Of a stretch of 20,314 nt of DNA, positions 7,274 to 15,186 are shown piece by piece; the first letter of the stretch is position 1; every line of letters begins with the position of its first letter. The notes beneath the pieces are model-generated. The model was not told the origin of the DNA, made no database searches, and saw only the letters and a list, made by a program, of their open reading frames with translations. The stretch lies in NCBI GenBank assembly GCA_934163035.1, contig CAKPJX010000018.1, positions 1 through 20,314 on the forward strand, in the 5' to 3' direction. The stretch comes from an uncultured Bacilli bacterium (GTDB taxonomy: Bacteria > Bacillota_I > Bacilli_A > RF39 > UBA660). Both the position numbers and the translations under genes were made by a program.

Positions 7274-7975
7274 ATGGATCAAGAGAAATTTGGTAAACTT
7301 ATCAAAAAGATTAGAAAAGATAATAATCTAACTCAAAAACAATTAGCTGATAAATATAATGTTACTTATCAAGCTGTAAGTAAATGGGAAACTGGTAAAA
7401 ATATGCCTGACACCATTTTAATAAATAAAATTGCTAAAGACTTTAATATTAGTCTAGATGAAATGTTTGAAGGAAAAATAACTACTAAAAGAAAAACAAA
7501 AATAACTACTTTAATTTTAGGAATCATCTTAATCTTAGTAATTATTATCTTAATAATATTAAATCTAACAAAAGATAAAGATTTTGAATTTAAAACCCTT
7601 TCATCATCATGTACAAAGTTTAATATATCTGGAAGTATAAGTTACAATAAAAATAAAACAGCCATCTATATTTCAAATATAGACTACTGTGGTGGTAATG
7701 ACGAAGAAGAATATAAAAAAATAGAATGCACTCTATATGAAGTAAATAAAAATATAAAAAAGGAAATAGACTCTTGTAGTTACAATAAAAAAGAAAGCAT
7801 CAAATTAGAAGACTTTCTAAAAACTATAACTTTATCTGATGACAATTATTCTAGAACTTGTAAGAACTATAAAACTAATAACTTGTATTTAGAAATTAAT
7901 GCTACTGATAGTAACAACAAAGTAATATCTTATAAAGTGCCATTAACATTAAAAGATAGTTGTGAAAAATACTAA
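7274..7975 (+). CDS. Membrane-anchored XRE-family regulator
   Basis: The protein has 233 residues. Residues 1-66 form a helix-turn-helix of the Cro/CI-XRE type (KIRKDNNLTQKQLADKYNVT followed by YQAVSKWETGKNMPD), a DNA-binding domain facing the cytoplasm. Basic KRKTK precedes a single membrane helix (about 75-96), and a C-terminal domain of about 135 residues lies outside. That domain contains six Cys, suggesting disulfides in a secreted setting. This one-component layout suggests that an outside signal is passed to the bound DNA, but the target and signal are unknown. The start follows GATGGTGATTTT. A poor -10 (TATGAT, 7230-7235) lies in the divergent space with alr. The converging neighbour is a lipoprotein. 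Confidence 0.8.
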   Translation: MDQEKFGKLIKKIRKDNNLTQKQLADKYNVTYQAVSKWETGKNMPDTILINKIAKDFNISLDEMFEGKITTKRKTKITTLILGIILILVIIILIILNLTKDKDFEFKTLSSSCTKFNISGSISYNKNKTAIYISNIDYCGGNDEEEYKKIECTLYEVNKNIKKEIDSCSYNKKESIKLEDFLKTITLSDDNYSRTCKNYKTNNLYLEINATDSNNKVISYKVPLTLKDSCEKY

Positions 7976-8002
7976 AGGAAAAACCTTTAGTATTATTTTT
8001 TT
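7968..8002. terminator. Bidirectional terminator
   Basis: AATACTAAAGG (7968-7978) and CCTTTAGTATT (7984-7994) form a perfect 11-bp stem with an AAAAA loop. T-tracts follow on both strands (ATTTTTTTA on plus; TTTTTC on minus). It includes the stop codons of both converging genes. Confidence 0.9.
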
Positions 8003-8517
8003 ATATCACCTGGAATATCAGTATCATTTATAACTTCAACATTTTTTAAATCAAGGGATACTCTTGCTACATAATGATTTAAGTTACTACTATATCTGTA
8101 ATAAATATAAGAATTACTAATACCTAAAATACTATCCATTTTACCATTACCAGAATCATCATCACTTAAAGGCATAAGGGTATCACTACATACTGATATC
8201 TCTTTACCACTATCAATATCATAAGCTACACAATCATATCCAAGTAGATAAATAGCATTATCATTCCATATAATATTATGATTTTCTATATCAACATTAT
8301 TAGCTATATCAAAAGTCCATACAATTTCATAATCATTATAACTAACATTTTTATACATTGCATAAGTATTAGCTTCAGAATACTTTTGATCAACTGCTAC
8401 AACATAGCTATCATGTTGTGAAATAATATCTAAACTATCTCCATTATATAAGGTTGTACCCTTACTACACCCTGTAAATAAAATTAAAAGAAAAAGTAGT
8501 ATTACAAATTTTTTCAT
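7993..8517 (-). CDS. Predicted lipoprotein, function unknown
   Basis: The 174-residue protein has a lipoprotein signal: MKKF, a hydrophobic stretch, then lipobox LFTGC with the modified Cys at residue 17. The mature part is Asp/Asn/Tyr-rich and contains alternating short strands (YDIVW-like, NAIYLLGYD, YIYYRYSSN), which would suit a small beta-propeller-like or all-beta fold; this is a weak inference. A start with GGAG six bases before ATG is clear. It would sit on the outer face of the membrane. It converges with the membrane XRE regulator and shares its terminator; no common function is evident. Confidence 0.75.
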   Translation of the reverse strand: MKKFVILLFLLILFTGCSKGTTLYNGDSLDIISQHDSYVVAVDQKYSEANTYAMYKNVSYNDYEIVWTFDIANNVDIENHNIIWNDNAIYLLGYDCVAYDIDSGKEISVCSDTLMPLSDDDSGNGKMDSILGISNSYIYYRYSSNLNHYVARVSLDLKNVEVINDTDIPGDIKK

Positions 8518-8585
8518 ATAAATCTCCTAAAAATATTATAATCTAGAAAAATTATATCAAATACCAAAATTACATACAATAACTT

Positions 8586-9807
8586 TTATTTTATCTTTCT
8601 AATTTTTTGATCATATGAATTTTTTAATATAAATAAAGCTACAACAGCAGTCAATACTTCAGCTATCGGGAAAGTCCACCATACAAGACTATTAACATTA
8701 TCTAGTAATGTAAATAAATAAGCAATTGGAAAAACAAAAACAACAAGTCTTAAAAGAGATATAATTAAAGGTCTTAAAGCATAATTAAGTGATTGTAAAA
8801 TTCCTTGTATAGAAATAGATATACCCATAAATACAAAACCAAGACTTGATATTCTAAGAGCTAATGTACAAACACTAACAATCTCTTTTGATGAAGTACC
8901 AGCAAGTCCAAATAAACTTGATAAAGGATAAGCAAATAATTGTGAAATTATAGTTATAATAAAAAGTATAATAACAGTATCAATATTGTTTGATCAACTC
9001 TAGCAAGCCCTAAAATACTGTTCATACCAGCCATCATAACCCTAATAACCACTGCATTATAGCAGCTGATATTCCTATATTATAGATTTCCCTAATAATA
9101 TTTAAATCAAATTTTATATAGTGCCAACCACCATCTATTTCCTTATTCTTTCTATAATGAAAATAAATAGCCATAATAAGTGAAGCAAACTGACCAATAA
9201 TAGTAGCCCATGCTGCCCCTGCTACTCCCATATTTAAAGTATAAATAAATACATAATCCAAAACAATATTAATTATAGCCCCTGTTATTTGTGAAATAGT
9301 TGATAACACTGTTTTACCAGTTACCTGTAAAAACCTTTCATATACTGTATAACCTATTGAACCAAGAGAAAAACAAGTACATATTTTTAAATAATTAGAT
9401 TCCATATTTACTATCTCTACATCATTAGTAAATAATGATATAAACCATCTTGAACCAAAAAGACCAAATATTAAAAAAATTAGCTAGATAAGTATACTAA
9501 AAATTATTCCATTACCAGCCGTTTTATTAACCTTATCATAATTACCTTCATCAAAAATTTTTGAAAGCAAGGCATTAAGTCCAACACCAGTACCAACCCC
9601 AATAGCTATAATTAAAATTTGAATTGGAAATGCATAAGTAAGCGCCTGATTAGCAATAGCACCAACACCATCCACATTCGCAACAAAAATACTATCAACT
9701 ACATTATATAAAGCCTGTAAAACCATAGATATAATCATAGGTAATACCATCTTCCAAAATAACTTATTAATGGGACTTGTTGCCATCTTATTTTGACTTT
9801 TTTCCAT
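8586..9807 (-). pseudogene. Broken MATE-family multidrug exporter
   Basis: Pieces of a Na+/H+-coupled drug exporter of the MATE family are spread over two or three frames. The N-terminal part (start MEKSQNKM at 9807; PINKLFWKMVLPMIISMVLQ) is ended by an in-frame TAG at 9484-9486. The same frame then continues (LFGSRWFISLF, then to MQWLLGL) to a TGA at 9034. Homology carries on in another frame as VMMAGMNSILGLARVDQ, and after a further shift near 8990 as NNIDTVIILFIITI down to GISISIQGILQSL and the end at 8586. The stretch between GL and ARVDQ, where the family has a further helix and loop, is missing, about 40-50 residues. The gene cannot make a full transporter. Its leader and promoter are still intact. 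Confidence 0.88.
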
Positions 9808-9830
9808 ATAAACACTTCTTTCCATAACGA

Positions 9831-9892
9831 GAAAAAAGGTGCAAATCCAAAAAACTGGATTTACGCCTTCTAAAAAGCCACTCGTCATACAA
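9831..9892 (-). promoter_or_regulatory. Leader with terminator hairpin upstream of the MATE gene (probable attenuator)
   Basis: GGCGTAAATCCA (9867-9856) and TGGATTTGCACC (9849-9838) form a 12-bp stem with one C-A mismatch and one G-U pair, followed by TTTTTTC: an intrinsic terminator before the coding region. A reading frame starts with ATG at 9888 (MTSGFLEGVNPVFWICTFF), runs through the hairpin and stays in frame with the exporter. Predicted initiation near 9892 leaves only about four bases before this ATG. ACGAG after the ATG can also pair with CTCGT beyond the U-tract. This is the layout expected of translation-coupled attenuation in antibiotic-exporter genes, but no specific family is recognised. 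Confidence 0.6.
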
Positions 9893-9898
9893 GCATAA

Positions 9899-9927
9899 AT
9901 TATAATACTTTAATATATTTTTCTCAA
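9899..9927 (-). promoter_or_regulatory. Promoter of the MATE leader
   Basis: TTGAGA (9927-9922) and TATAAT (9904-9899) on the minus strand are separated by exactly 17 bases; it is one of the best promoter matches in the window. It is divergent from the CarD-like gene promoter. Confidence 0.75.
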
Positions 9928-9936
9928 AAAATAAAC

Positions 9937-9965
9937 TTACGAAAAAATTAACTTTTTGCTAAAAT
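9937..9965 (+). promoter_or_regulatory. Promoter of the CarD-like gene
   Basis: TTACGA (9937-9942) and TAAAAT (9960-9965) are spaced by 17 bases, with TGC directly before the -10 (extended -10). Confidence 0.55.
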
Positions 9966-9987
9966 AAAACTGATAAAGGAGAAAAAT

Positions 9988-10470
9988 ATGTATAAAATAA
10001 ATGACTACATAGTCTATAGACACGACGTATGTAAAATAAAAGAAATCAAAAAAATAAAGGACAAAGACTACTATGTAATAAATCCCATAGATGATAATTC
10101 ACTAATAATAAATACACCAATAGATAATAAAATGGGTTATATAAGAGATATACTCTCTAGAGAAGAAGCAAAAAGAATTATAGATAGCATCAAAGACATT
10201 AAAACAATAGAAAATATTAATGAAAAAAATGTTGAAATAACATATAAAGAACTATTAAATAGTTATAGTTATGAAAATTTAATTAAAATTATAAAAACAA
10301 CCTATGAAAGAAACAATAACCGTCTTTTAAACAACAAAAAAATTAGTGAGAAGGATGATACTTACTTTAAACTAGCAGAAAAATATCTATACAATGAATT
10401 AGCTATCTCTCTAAATACAACTTCCGAAGAAATAAAAAACTATATTATCAACAAGTTTAAAAATGAATAG
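9988..10470 (+). CDS. CarD-like transcription regulator
   Basis: The 160-residue protein begins with a CarD/CdnL/TRCF-type RNA-polymerase interaction domain (about residues 1-60): MYKINDYIVYRHDVCKIKEI, then YYVINPIDDNSLIINTPIDN. A helical C-terminal region follows (SREEAKRIIDSIK, NLIKIIKTTYER, KYLYNELAISLNTTSEEIK), as in CarD family proteins that bind the polymerase beta subunit and the upstream edge of the open complex. The family is known to tune promoter opening; which genes are affected here is unknown. The ATG has AGGAG six bases upstream. It is divergent from the broken MATE gene and ends in a terminator shared with the DUF11-like gene. Confidence 0.85.
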   Translation: MYKINDYIVYRHDVCKIKEIKKIKDKDYYVINPIDDNSLIINTPIDNKMGYIRDILSREEAKRIIDSIKDIKTIENINEKNVEITYKELLNSYSYENLIKIIKTTYERNNNRLLNNKKISEKDDTYFKLAEKYLYNELAISLNTTSEEIKNYIINKFKNE

Positions 10471-10497
10471 AAAAAAATCACATATATATTGTGATTT
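10471..10497 (-). terminator. Terminator of the DUF11-like transcript
   Basis: AAATCACA (10475-10482) pairs with TGTGATTT (10490-10497). On the minus strand it runs into seven U residues; on the plus strand the tail TTTCAACTTTT is weaker but may still serve the CarD-like gene. Confidence 0.75.
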
Positions 10498-11031
10498 CAA
10501 CTTTTCCAGTGAGATACCCCACACCAATAATTAGTTACATAATAATTAATCTTAGGACTTATAACCGTAACATAATTGCTTTGTATTTCATGGCCACTCC
10601 CATACTCTAAGTAGCAACAACTTTTTAAAGCAAAATATATATTAATCTTTTTTCTTAACGAGAAATTCAAGAGTAGCACTTGATGAGGGTGTTACATCAT
10701 CTAAATTAACAGTTAATGTATGACTATCTGTATCATACTTATATTGTGATGCAGTAGCTACAGCCCCATTAATTTTTACACTACCGTCAACAAAGTCAAC
10801 CAAACTAGTATCAATAACATCTGTAATAATTGGCTTAACATAAGTTTGTTCAGCCTGGTTATTAACAACAATTGTATAAGTAAGATTACCTCCACTCCAA
10901 TTTGTCTTATCAGCTGATTTGGTTAATGTTAACCCTTCAATAATATTAACAACAGAAGTATTTGAAGTAAGAGATGTTGGTACATTATTATAAGTACCTA
11001 CAGAAGTTACTGTATTATTTAATTCGCTCAT
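10497..11031 (-). pseudogene. DUF11-like repeat protein, frame broken at an A6 tract
   Basis: Translation starts at ATG 11031 after GGAGGTGACT and reads 129 residues to a TAA at 10642. There is no signal peptide or LPXTG. Residues around LTLTKSADKTNWSGGNLTYT, VVNNQAEQTYVKPIITDVID and SLVDFVDGSVKING are typical of DUF11 beta-sandwich domains of surface or isopeptide-type proteins. Just before the stop is AAGAAAAAAGAT. Removing one A joins this frame to the next (KINIYFALKSCCYLEYGSG, then HEIQSNYVTVISP), which reads as the missing end of such a domain and stops at 10497, next to the terminator. So the native product was probably about 178 residues. Sequencing error, mutation, or slippage at the A-tract are all possible. 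Confidence 0.6.
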
Positions 11032-11147
11032 AGTCACCTCCTATCATAATTTTATGAACTAAAAAAAAATATATTATACTTATAATTAATTTACTACTAC
11101 TAATTATAAATGTTATAATAATATTATTAAGATATAGGAGATGTAAA

Positions 11148-13697
11148 ATGTATTCCAAAGATTTAAAAGAAATATTTAAAGAACTAGATAGTAATGAAGA
11201 TGGTCTAAGTACGAAAGAAGTTAATAAAAGATTAAAAATTAATGGTAAAAATGTATTAGTTGAAAAAAGAAGTACTCCAATAATTATAAGATTCTTAAAA
11301 CAATTCAAAGATATGATGATTATTATTCTTTTAATTGTTGCCCTACTATTATATATATATGGTAGACTCTATTCCCATGAATATACAGATACAATTGTAA
11401 TTTTAATAGTTGTCTTTATAAATGCTATTGTAGGATTCATTCAAGAGGAAAAAGCCCAAGCTGTAATAAAAGGCCTTAAGAAATTTGAAACATCAACGTG
11501 CAAGGTAAAAAGAAATGACAAAATAGTGATAGTAAATACAAATACTCTAGTACCAGGAGATATTGTAATACTAGAATCAGGAGATACAGTACCAGCAGAT
11601 ATTAGAATAATATCATGTGAAAATCTAAAAGTTGATGAGGCTCCTCTTACTGGCGAAAGTCTTTCAGTAGAAAAAAGTCCTGATACTTTAGATGATAATT
11701 TGATAATTCAAGATCAAAAAAACATGCTTTTTCTTGGAACCAATATTACAAATGGAAAATGTCATGGAATAGTTGTAAATACTGGAATGACTTCAGAAAT
11801 TGGTAAAATTGCTTCTTCTCTAAATGAAATATCAAATCTAGAAACACCACTTCAATTAAAAATAAAAGAAATAAGTAAAGGTATAACTCTAATAGTATTT
11901 ATAATTTTAATATTAGTATTTATTCTAGCTTTAATAAATAATTATACCATTCTAGAAATTATTATGCTTTGTTCATCTCTAGCAGTCGCAGCTATTCCAG
12001 AAGGTCTACCAGCTGTTATAACTATTACCCTATCAGTCGGCATATCTAATCTAGCTAAGAAAAAAACCGTTGTTAAACAAATGCAAGCTGTTGAAACATT
12101 AGGCGCCGTAGATATTATTTGTTCTGATAAAACAGGAACTATAACCCAAAATAAAATGACTGTTAAAGAAGAAATAATATATGATGAAAAAATGCTAAAT
12201 TATATCTGTGCTTTATGTAATGAAGGACTAATATATAAGGAAAAATATGTAGGAGATCCAACCGAGACTTGTCTATATGACTATTTATATAAAAAAAGTG
12301 TTGACCCTTTAAAGTTAAGAAAAGAAAACAAAAGACTGCTAGATATTCCTTTTGATAGTGAAAGAAAGATTCTCACCACCATAAATAAAATTGGTAATAA
12401 AACATATTTATTATGTAAAGGAAGTATCGATAACCTAGTTAAAAAATGTAACTTAAATAATAATGAAAAAAATGAAATTAAAAAACATGAACAACAATTA
12501 TCTACTAAAGCATTAAGAACACTTGGGTTTGCATATAAAGAATTAAAAACTATTCCAAATAATATTGAAGACATTATAAAAGAAGAAAAAAATTTAACCT
12601 TTGCTGGTATTATTGGTATGATTGATCCACCAAGAAAAACAGTAAAACAAAGCGTTGAAATGTGTAAAATTTCAGGAATAAGGCCAATAATGATTACAGG
12701 TGACTCTATAAATACAGCTATAGCCATCGCTAAAGATGTAGGAATCATTCAAAATGATGAAGAGGCAATCATTGGTAGTGAATTAGATAAATATACCGAT
12801 AAAGAATTAAAGCAAATAGTAAAAAAATACTCTGTTTATGCCAGAGTAAATCCAACTCACAAGGAAAGAATTGTAAAAGCCTTACAGGCAAACGGTAAAG
12901 TTGTTGCTATGACCGGTGATGGTGTTAATGATGCCCCTGCTATTAAAAATGCTCATGTTGGAGTCGGTATGGGAATAACCGGTACAGATGTAACGAAATC
13001 AGCATCAGACATAGTCTTAATGGACGATTCTTTCTCTACCATTATAGTAGCAGTTGAAGAAGGAAGAAGAATATACAATAACATAAGAAATAACATTGTC
13101 TTTTCTCTATCAAGTAACTTTGCAGAAATATTTACTATCATAATTGGTCTATTAACTAAAAACACCATTCTTCTACCAATATATATTTTATTTATAGATT
13201 TAGTAACAGATTCTATTCCAAGTATTTGTCTATCATTTGAACAAAGTGAAAAGGATATTATGGATAAAAAACCAAGAGGCATCAACAAACCACTCTTTAC
13301 TCCATTTATAAAAGCATGTATCGTCTCATCTGCTTTAATCGAAACAATATTTGTAATTGGAACTTATTATATAGGTTTAAAAATGTATGGTCAAGAAACT
13401 GCAATGACTCTTGCTCTACTATCAATGGTTGCTCAAGAAATTGTTTATGCCATATCTTGTAGAAATTTAAAACAGCCTATCATAAGACAAGGTATATTTA
13501 AGAATAAAATAATGAATTTAGGTCTAATACTAATACTAATAATCGAACTACTAGTATTTATGACACCAGTTGGTAGCTTAATAAGTATTAAAAGTATTAA
13601 CTACAAAATAATTATAATAGTCTTTTTAATAAATGCATCTGCCTTATTTATCTATGAAGCAATTAAACCACTAATGGAAAAATGTTTTAAAGACTAA
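11148..13697 (+). CDS. P-type Ca2+-transporting ATPase
   Basis: An 849-residue P2A-type (SERCA-like) pump that exports cations using ATP. A cytoplasmic N-terminus precedes M1-M2. The actuator loop has TGES at 168-171. M4 has IPEGLP (Glu285), a calcium ligand. DKTGT at 327-331 supplies the phosphorylated Asp327. KGS near 425 marks the nucleotide domain and TGDGVNDAP at 589-597 the hinge. M5 holds SSNFAE (Asn657, Glu660), matching SERCA site residues. M6 reads DLVTD (684-688), where SERCA and most bacterial pumps have NLVTD. Length and helix count are normal and the frame is intact. Start by GGAG seven bases before ATG. A weak promoter (TTACTA-17-TATAAT, 11091-11119) lies between it and the divergent DUF11-like gene. 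Ca2+ is most likely; Mn2+ is possible. Confidence 0.92.
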   Translation: MYSKDLKEIFKELDSNEDGLSTKEVNKRLKINGKNVLVEKRSTPIIIRFLKQFKDMMIIILLIVALLLYIYGRLYSHEYTDTIVILIVVFINAIVGFIQEEKAQAVIKGLKKFETSTCKVKRNDKIVIVNTNTLVPGDIVILESGDTVPADIRIISCENLKVDEAPLTGESLSVEKSPDTLDDNLIIQDQKNMLFLGTNITNGKCHGIVVNTGMTSEIGKIASSLNEISNLETPLQLKIKEISKGITLIVFIILILVFILALINNYTILEIIMLCSSLAVAAIPEGLPAVITITLSVGISNLAKKKTVVKQMQAVETLGAVDIICSDKTGTITQNKMTVKEEIIYDEKMLNYICALCNEGLIYKEKYVGDPTETCLYDYLYKKSVDPLKLRKENKRLLDIPFDSERKILTTINKIGNKTYLLCKGSIDNLVKKCNLNNNEKNEIKKHEQQLSTKALRTLGFAYKELKTIPNNIEDIIKEEKNLTFAGIIGMIDPPRKTVKQSVEMCKISGIRPIMITGDSINTAIAIAKDVGIIQNDEEAIIGSELDKYTDKELKQIVKKYSVYARVNPTHKERIVKALQANGKVVAMTGDGVNDAPAIKNAHVGVGMGITGTDVTKSASDIVLMDDSFSTIIVAVEEGRRIYNNIRNNIVFSLSSNFAEIFTIIIGLLTKNTILLPIYILFIDLVTDSIPSICLSFEQSEKDIMDKKPRGINKPLFTPFIKACIVSSALIETIFVIGTYYIGLKMYGQETAMTLALLSMVAQEIVYAISCRNLKQPIIRQGIFKNKIMNLGLILILIIELLVFMTPVGSLISIKSINYKIIIIVFLINASALFIYEAIKPLMEKCFKD

Positions 13698-13703
13698 AAT
13701 ATA

Positions 13704-13750
13704 CAAAAAAACTGTTAAATGATTTATACTTCATAAAACAGTTTTTTATT
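13704..13750 (+). terminator. Terminator of the Ca2+-ATPase gene
   Basis: AAAAAACTGTT (13705-13715) pairs with AACAGTTTTTT (13737-13747) around a 21-base loop, ending in a T-rich tail. The minus strand also gives a U-rich tail, so it can serve the converging chimeric gene. Confidence 0.75.
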
Positions 13751-13768
13751 TTGTTATATTATATTATA

Positions 13769-13979
13769 TTATTCTAAAGAAAAACTATTCATTACCCAAT
13801 AACCATCACGTGTAAATGTACCTTTTTTTACTATTCCAGTAATAGAAACAGAAGCACCATTAATTAAACTTAATGATGATTCATTATTACAAGAAACAGT
13901 AAAATACTTAAGGCCAGGCGCTGAAATTGAAGTTTTTCCATCTTCAATTCTTACAACTAAGCCAGTTACTTTTACTTTT
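13769..13979 (-). pseudogene. Shifted C-terminal OB-fold-like segment of the DUF1848 chimera
   Basis: Beyond the stop of the chimeric gene, another frame reads a coherent domain end: TEQYINKKVKVTGLVVRIED, then YFTVSCNNESSLSLINGASV, then ITGIVKKG and YWVMNSFSLE, stopping at 13769-13771. It has the strand pattern and the KVKVTG...V.I.G.VKK signature of the OB-fold (tRNA_anti-like) domain found at the C-terminus of small Bacillota membrane proteins. The frame that feeds it ends ASDLTSYRTVYK, so a one-base indel between about 13983 and 14008 separates the two halves. The A6 tract near 13976 is close to, but probably not, the site. Confidence 0.65.
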
Positions 13980-15092
13980 TTATTTATATACTGTTCTGTA
14001 TGATGTCAAATCAGATGCACTAACTGTCGCATATAAAGAATAGGAACTACTATCTCCAGTACTACCACCACTTTGTTGATTATTGATAATATAACCACCA
14101 CCATTTGATTTATTAGCTGAATTATACAAAAATGCAAGTACTAATATCACAATAACTACAATTAGTATTGTCTTATTACTTTTTTTATTATTGCCATTAA
14201 CATTATTGTTATTATTAGGTACTTGATTCTGATAAGACTGTTGATTATTCATAGAATTATTCATATTTTGATTCTGATTATTAAAATTATCAATAACCTG
14301 CTTTTCATCATAATTAGCATAACAGTATTTACAAAAATGCTTACATGAATTATAAACACCAATATCAACTAATTGAACACAATTACATTTACCACCCTTT
14401 CTAGCAGTCCAATTCTTATAAGTTTTACCAGTTAATTTAAAAGTAGCCTCATGCGAAATACATTCCCCTTTTATAAAACCATATTCCACTAAGTTTCTAT
14501 CTTCAAAACAAGTCTGCACTGTCATTCCATTACTTCTAGCACTTTTACTAAAATTTTCCCCTATCAAGCTATAATCATCTTCAGTAAATGATCTAAACTT
14601 TAAAGATCTCTCGTTTTTCCTAACATTCTTATAATCATCTATAAAAGAAACAATAATTTTATTAACATATCCATTAAGTAAATAACATAACTTATCAAAA
14701 GCCTTAATATGATATTCAACACTATAATAATCACTTATAAAGATAGGATCATATCTAATAGCTAAATTATCAATTCCAACTATATCAGATAATTTTTTTA
14801 TTGCCTCTATTACAGTCTTCTTTGATAAAACATTTAGTTCTATATCATTCTTATATGGAGTTAAAGTAACATGAAATAATATAGGTTTATTAATATATTT
14901 TAATTTATCTAAAATAGGAATAGGATTCTTAGTACAAAATAAAATTAAATCAACATCGTCAAAATAAATTCTACTAACCAATTTAGGATTAAATGGATTT
15001 CTAACATCAACAAAACCCTCATTATATCTTTTAATAAACCAATCAGAATAAAAAGCAACTATATCTGTTCTACCACTAACATTTAATATCAT
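13980..15092 (-). CDS. DUF1848 protein fused to an Asn-rich linker, membrane helix and OB-fold start
   Basis: The 370-residue product is a chimera. Residues 1 to about 270 match DUF1848: MILNVSGRTDIVAFYSDWF at the start, CTKNP, FHVTLTPY, IRYDPIF, and the Cys cluster CNC...C...CKYC at about 234-256, which would suit a metal or Fe-S site; the family function is unknown. Where DUF1848 proteins normally run on for some 30-40 more residues, the sequence changes at about 272 to an Asn/Gln-rich linker. A membrane helix (TILIVVIVILVLAFLY), a Gly/Ser spacer and the first strand of an OB-fold domain (YATVSASDL) follow, then the stop. The second part normally follows a zinc-ribbon of the CKYCG type, so a junction near KYC/DNF between two genes is likely. 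The start follows GAGTGGGA. Confidence 0.7.
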   Translation of the reverse strand: MILNVSGRTDIVAFYSDWFIKRYNEGFVDVRNPFNPKLVSRIYFDDVDLILFCTKNPIPILDKLKYINKPILFHVTLTPYKNDIELNVLSKKTVIEAIKKLSDIVGIDNLAIRYDPIFISDYYSVEYHIKAFDKLCYLLNGYVNKIIVSFIDDYKNVRKNERSLKFRSFTEDDYSLIGENFSKSARSNGMTVQTCFEDRNLVEYGFIKGECISHEATFKLTGKTYKNWTARKGGKCNCVQLVDIGVYNSCKHFCKYCYANYDEKQVIDNFNNQNQNMNNSMNNQQSYQNQVPNNNNNVNGNNKKSNKTILIVVIVILVLAFLYNSANKSNGGGYIINNQQSGGSTGDSSSYSLYATVSASDLTSYRTVYK

Positions 15093-15153
15093 AAAATCCC
15101 ACTCATGTCACTTATAATGTATATATAAAATAATACAAAATTCGCTAAAAAAA

Positions 15154-15162
15154 TGCTATAAT
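15154..15162 (+). promoter_or_regulatory. Extended -10 promoter of the HD-domain gene
   Basis: TGC directly precedes a perfect TATAAT (15157-15162). No good -35 is visible. Initiation near 15169 gives a leader of less than 20 bases that carries AAGGAGA. Confidence 0.6.
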
Positions 15163-15186
15163 AAATTTAAGGAAAAGGAGATTTTT

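Noticed and set aside
12281..13288. Long minus-strand open frames inside the Ca2+-ATPase gene
   Set aside because: They are shadows of a well-supported P-type ATPase and have no ribosome site.
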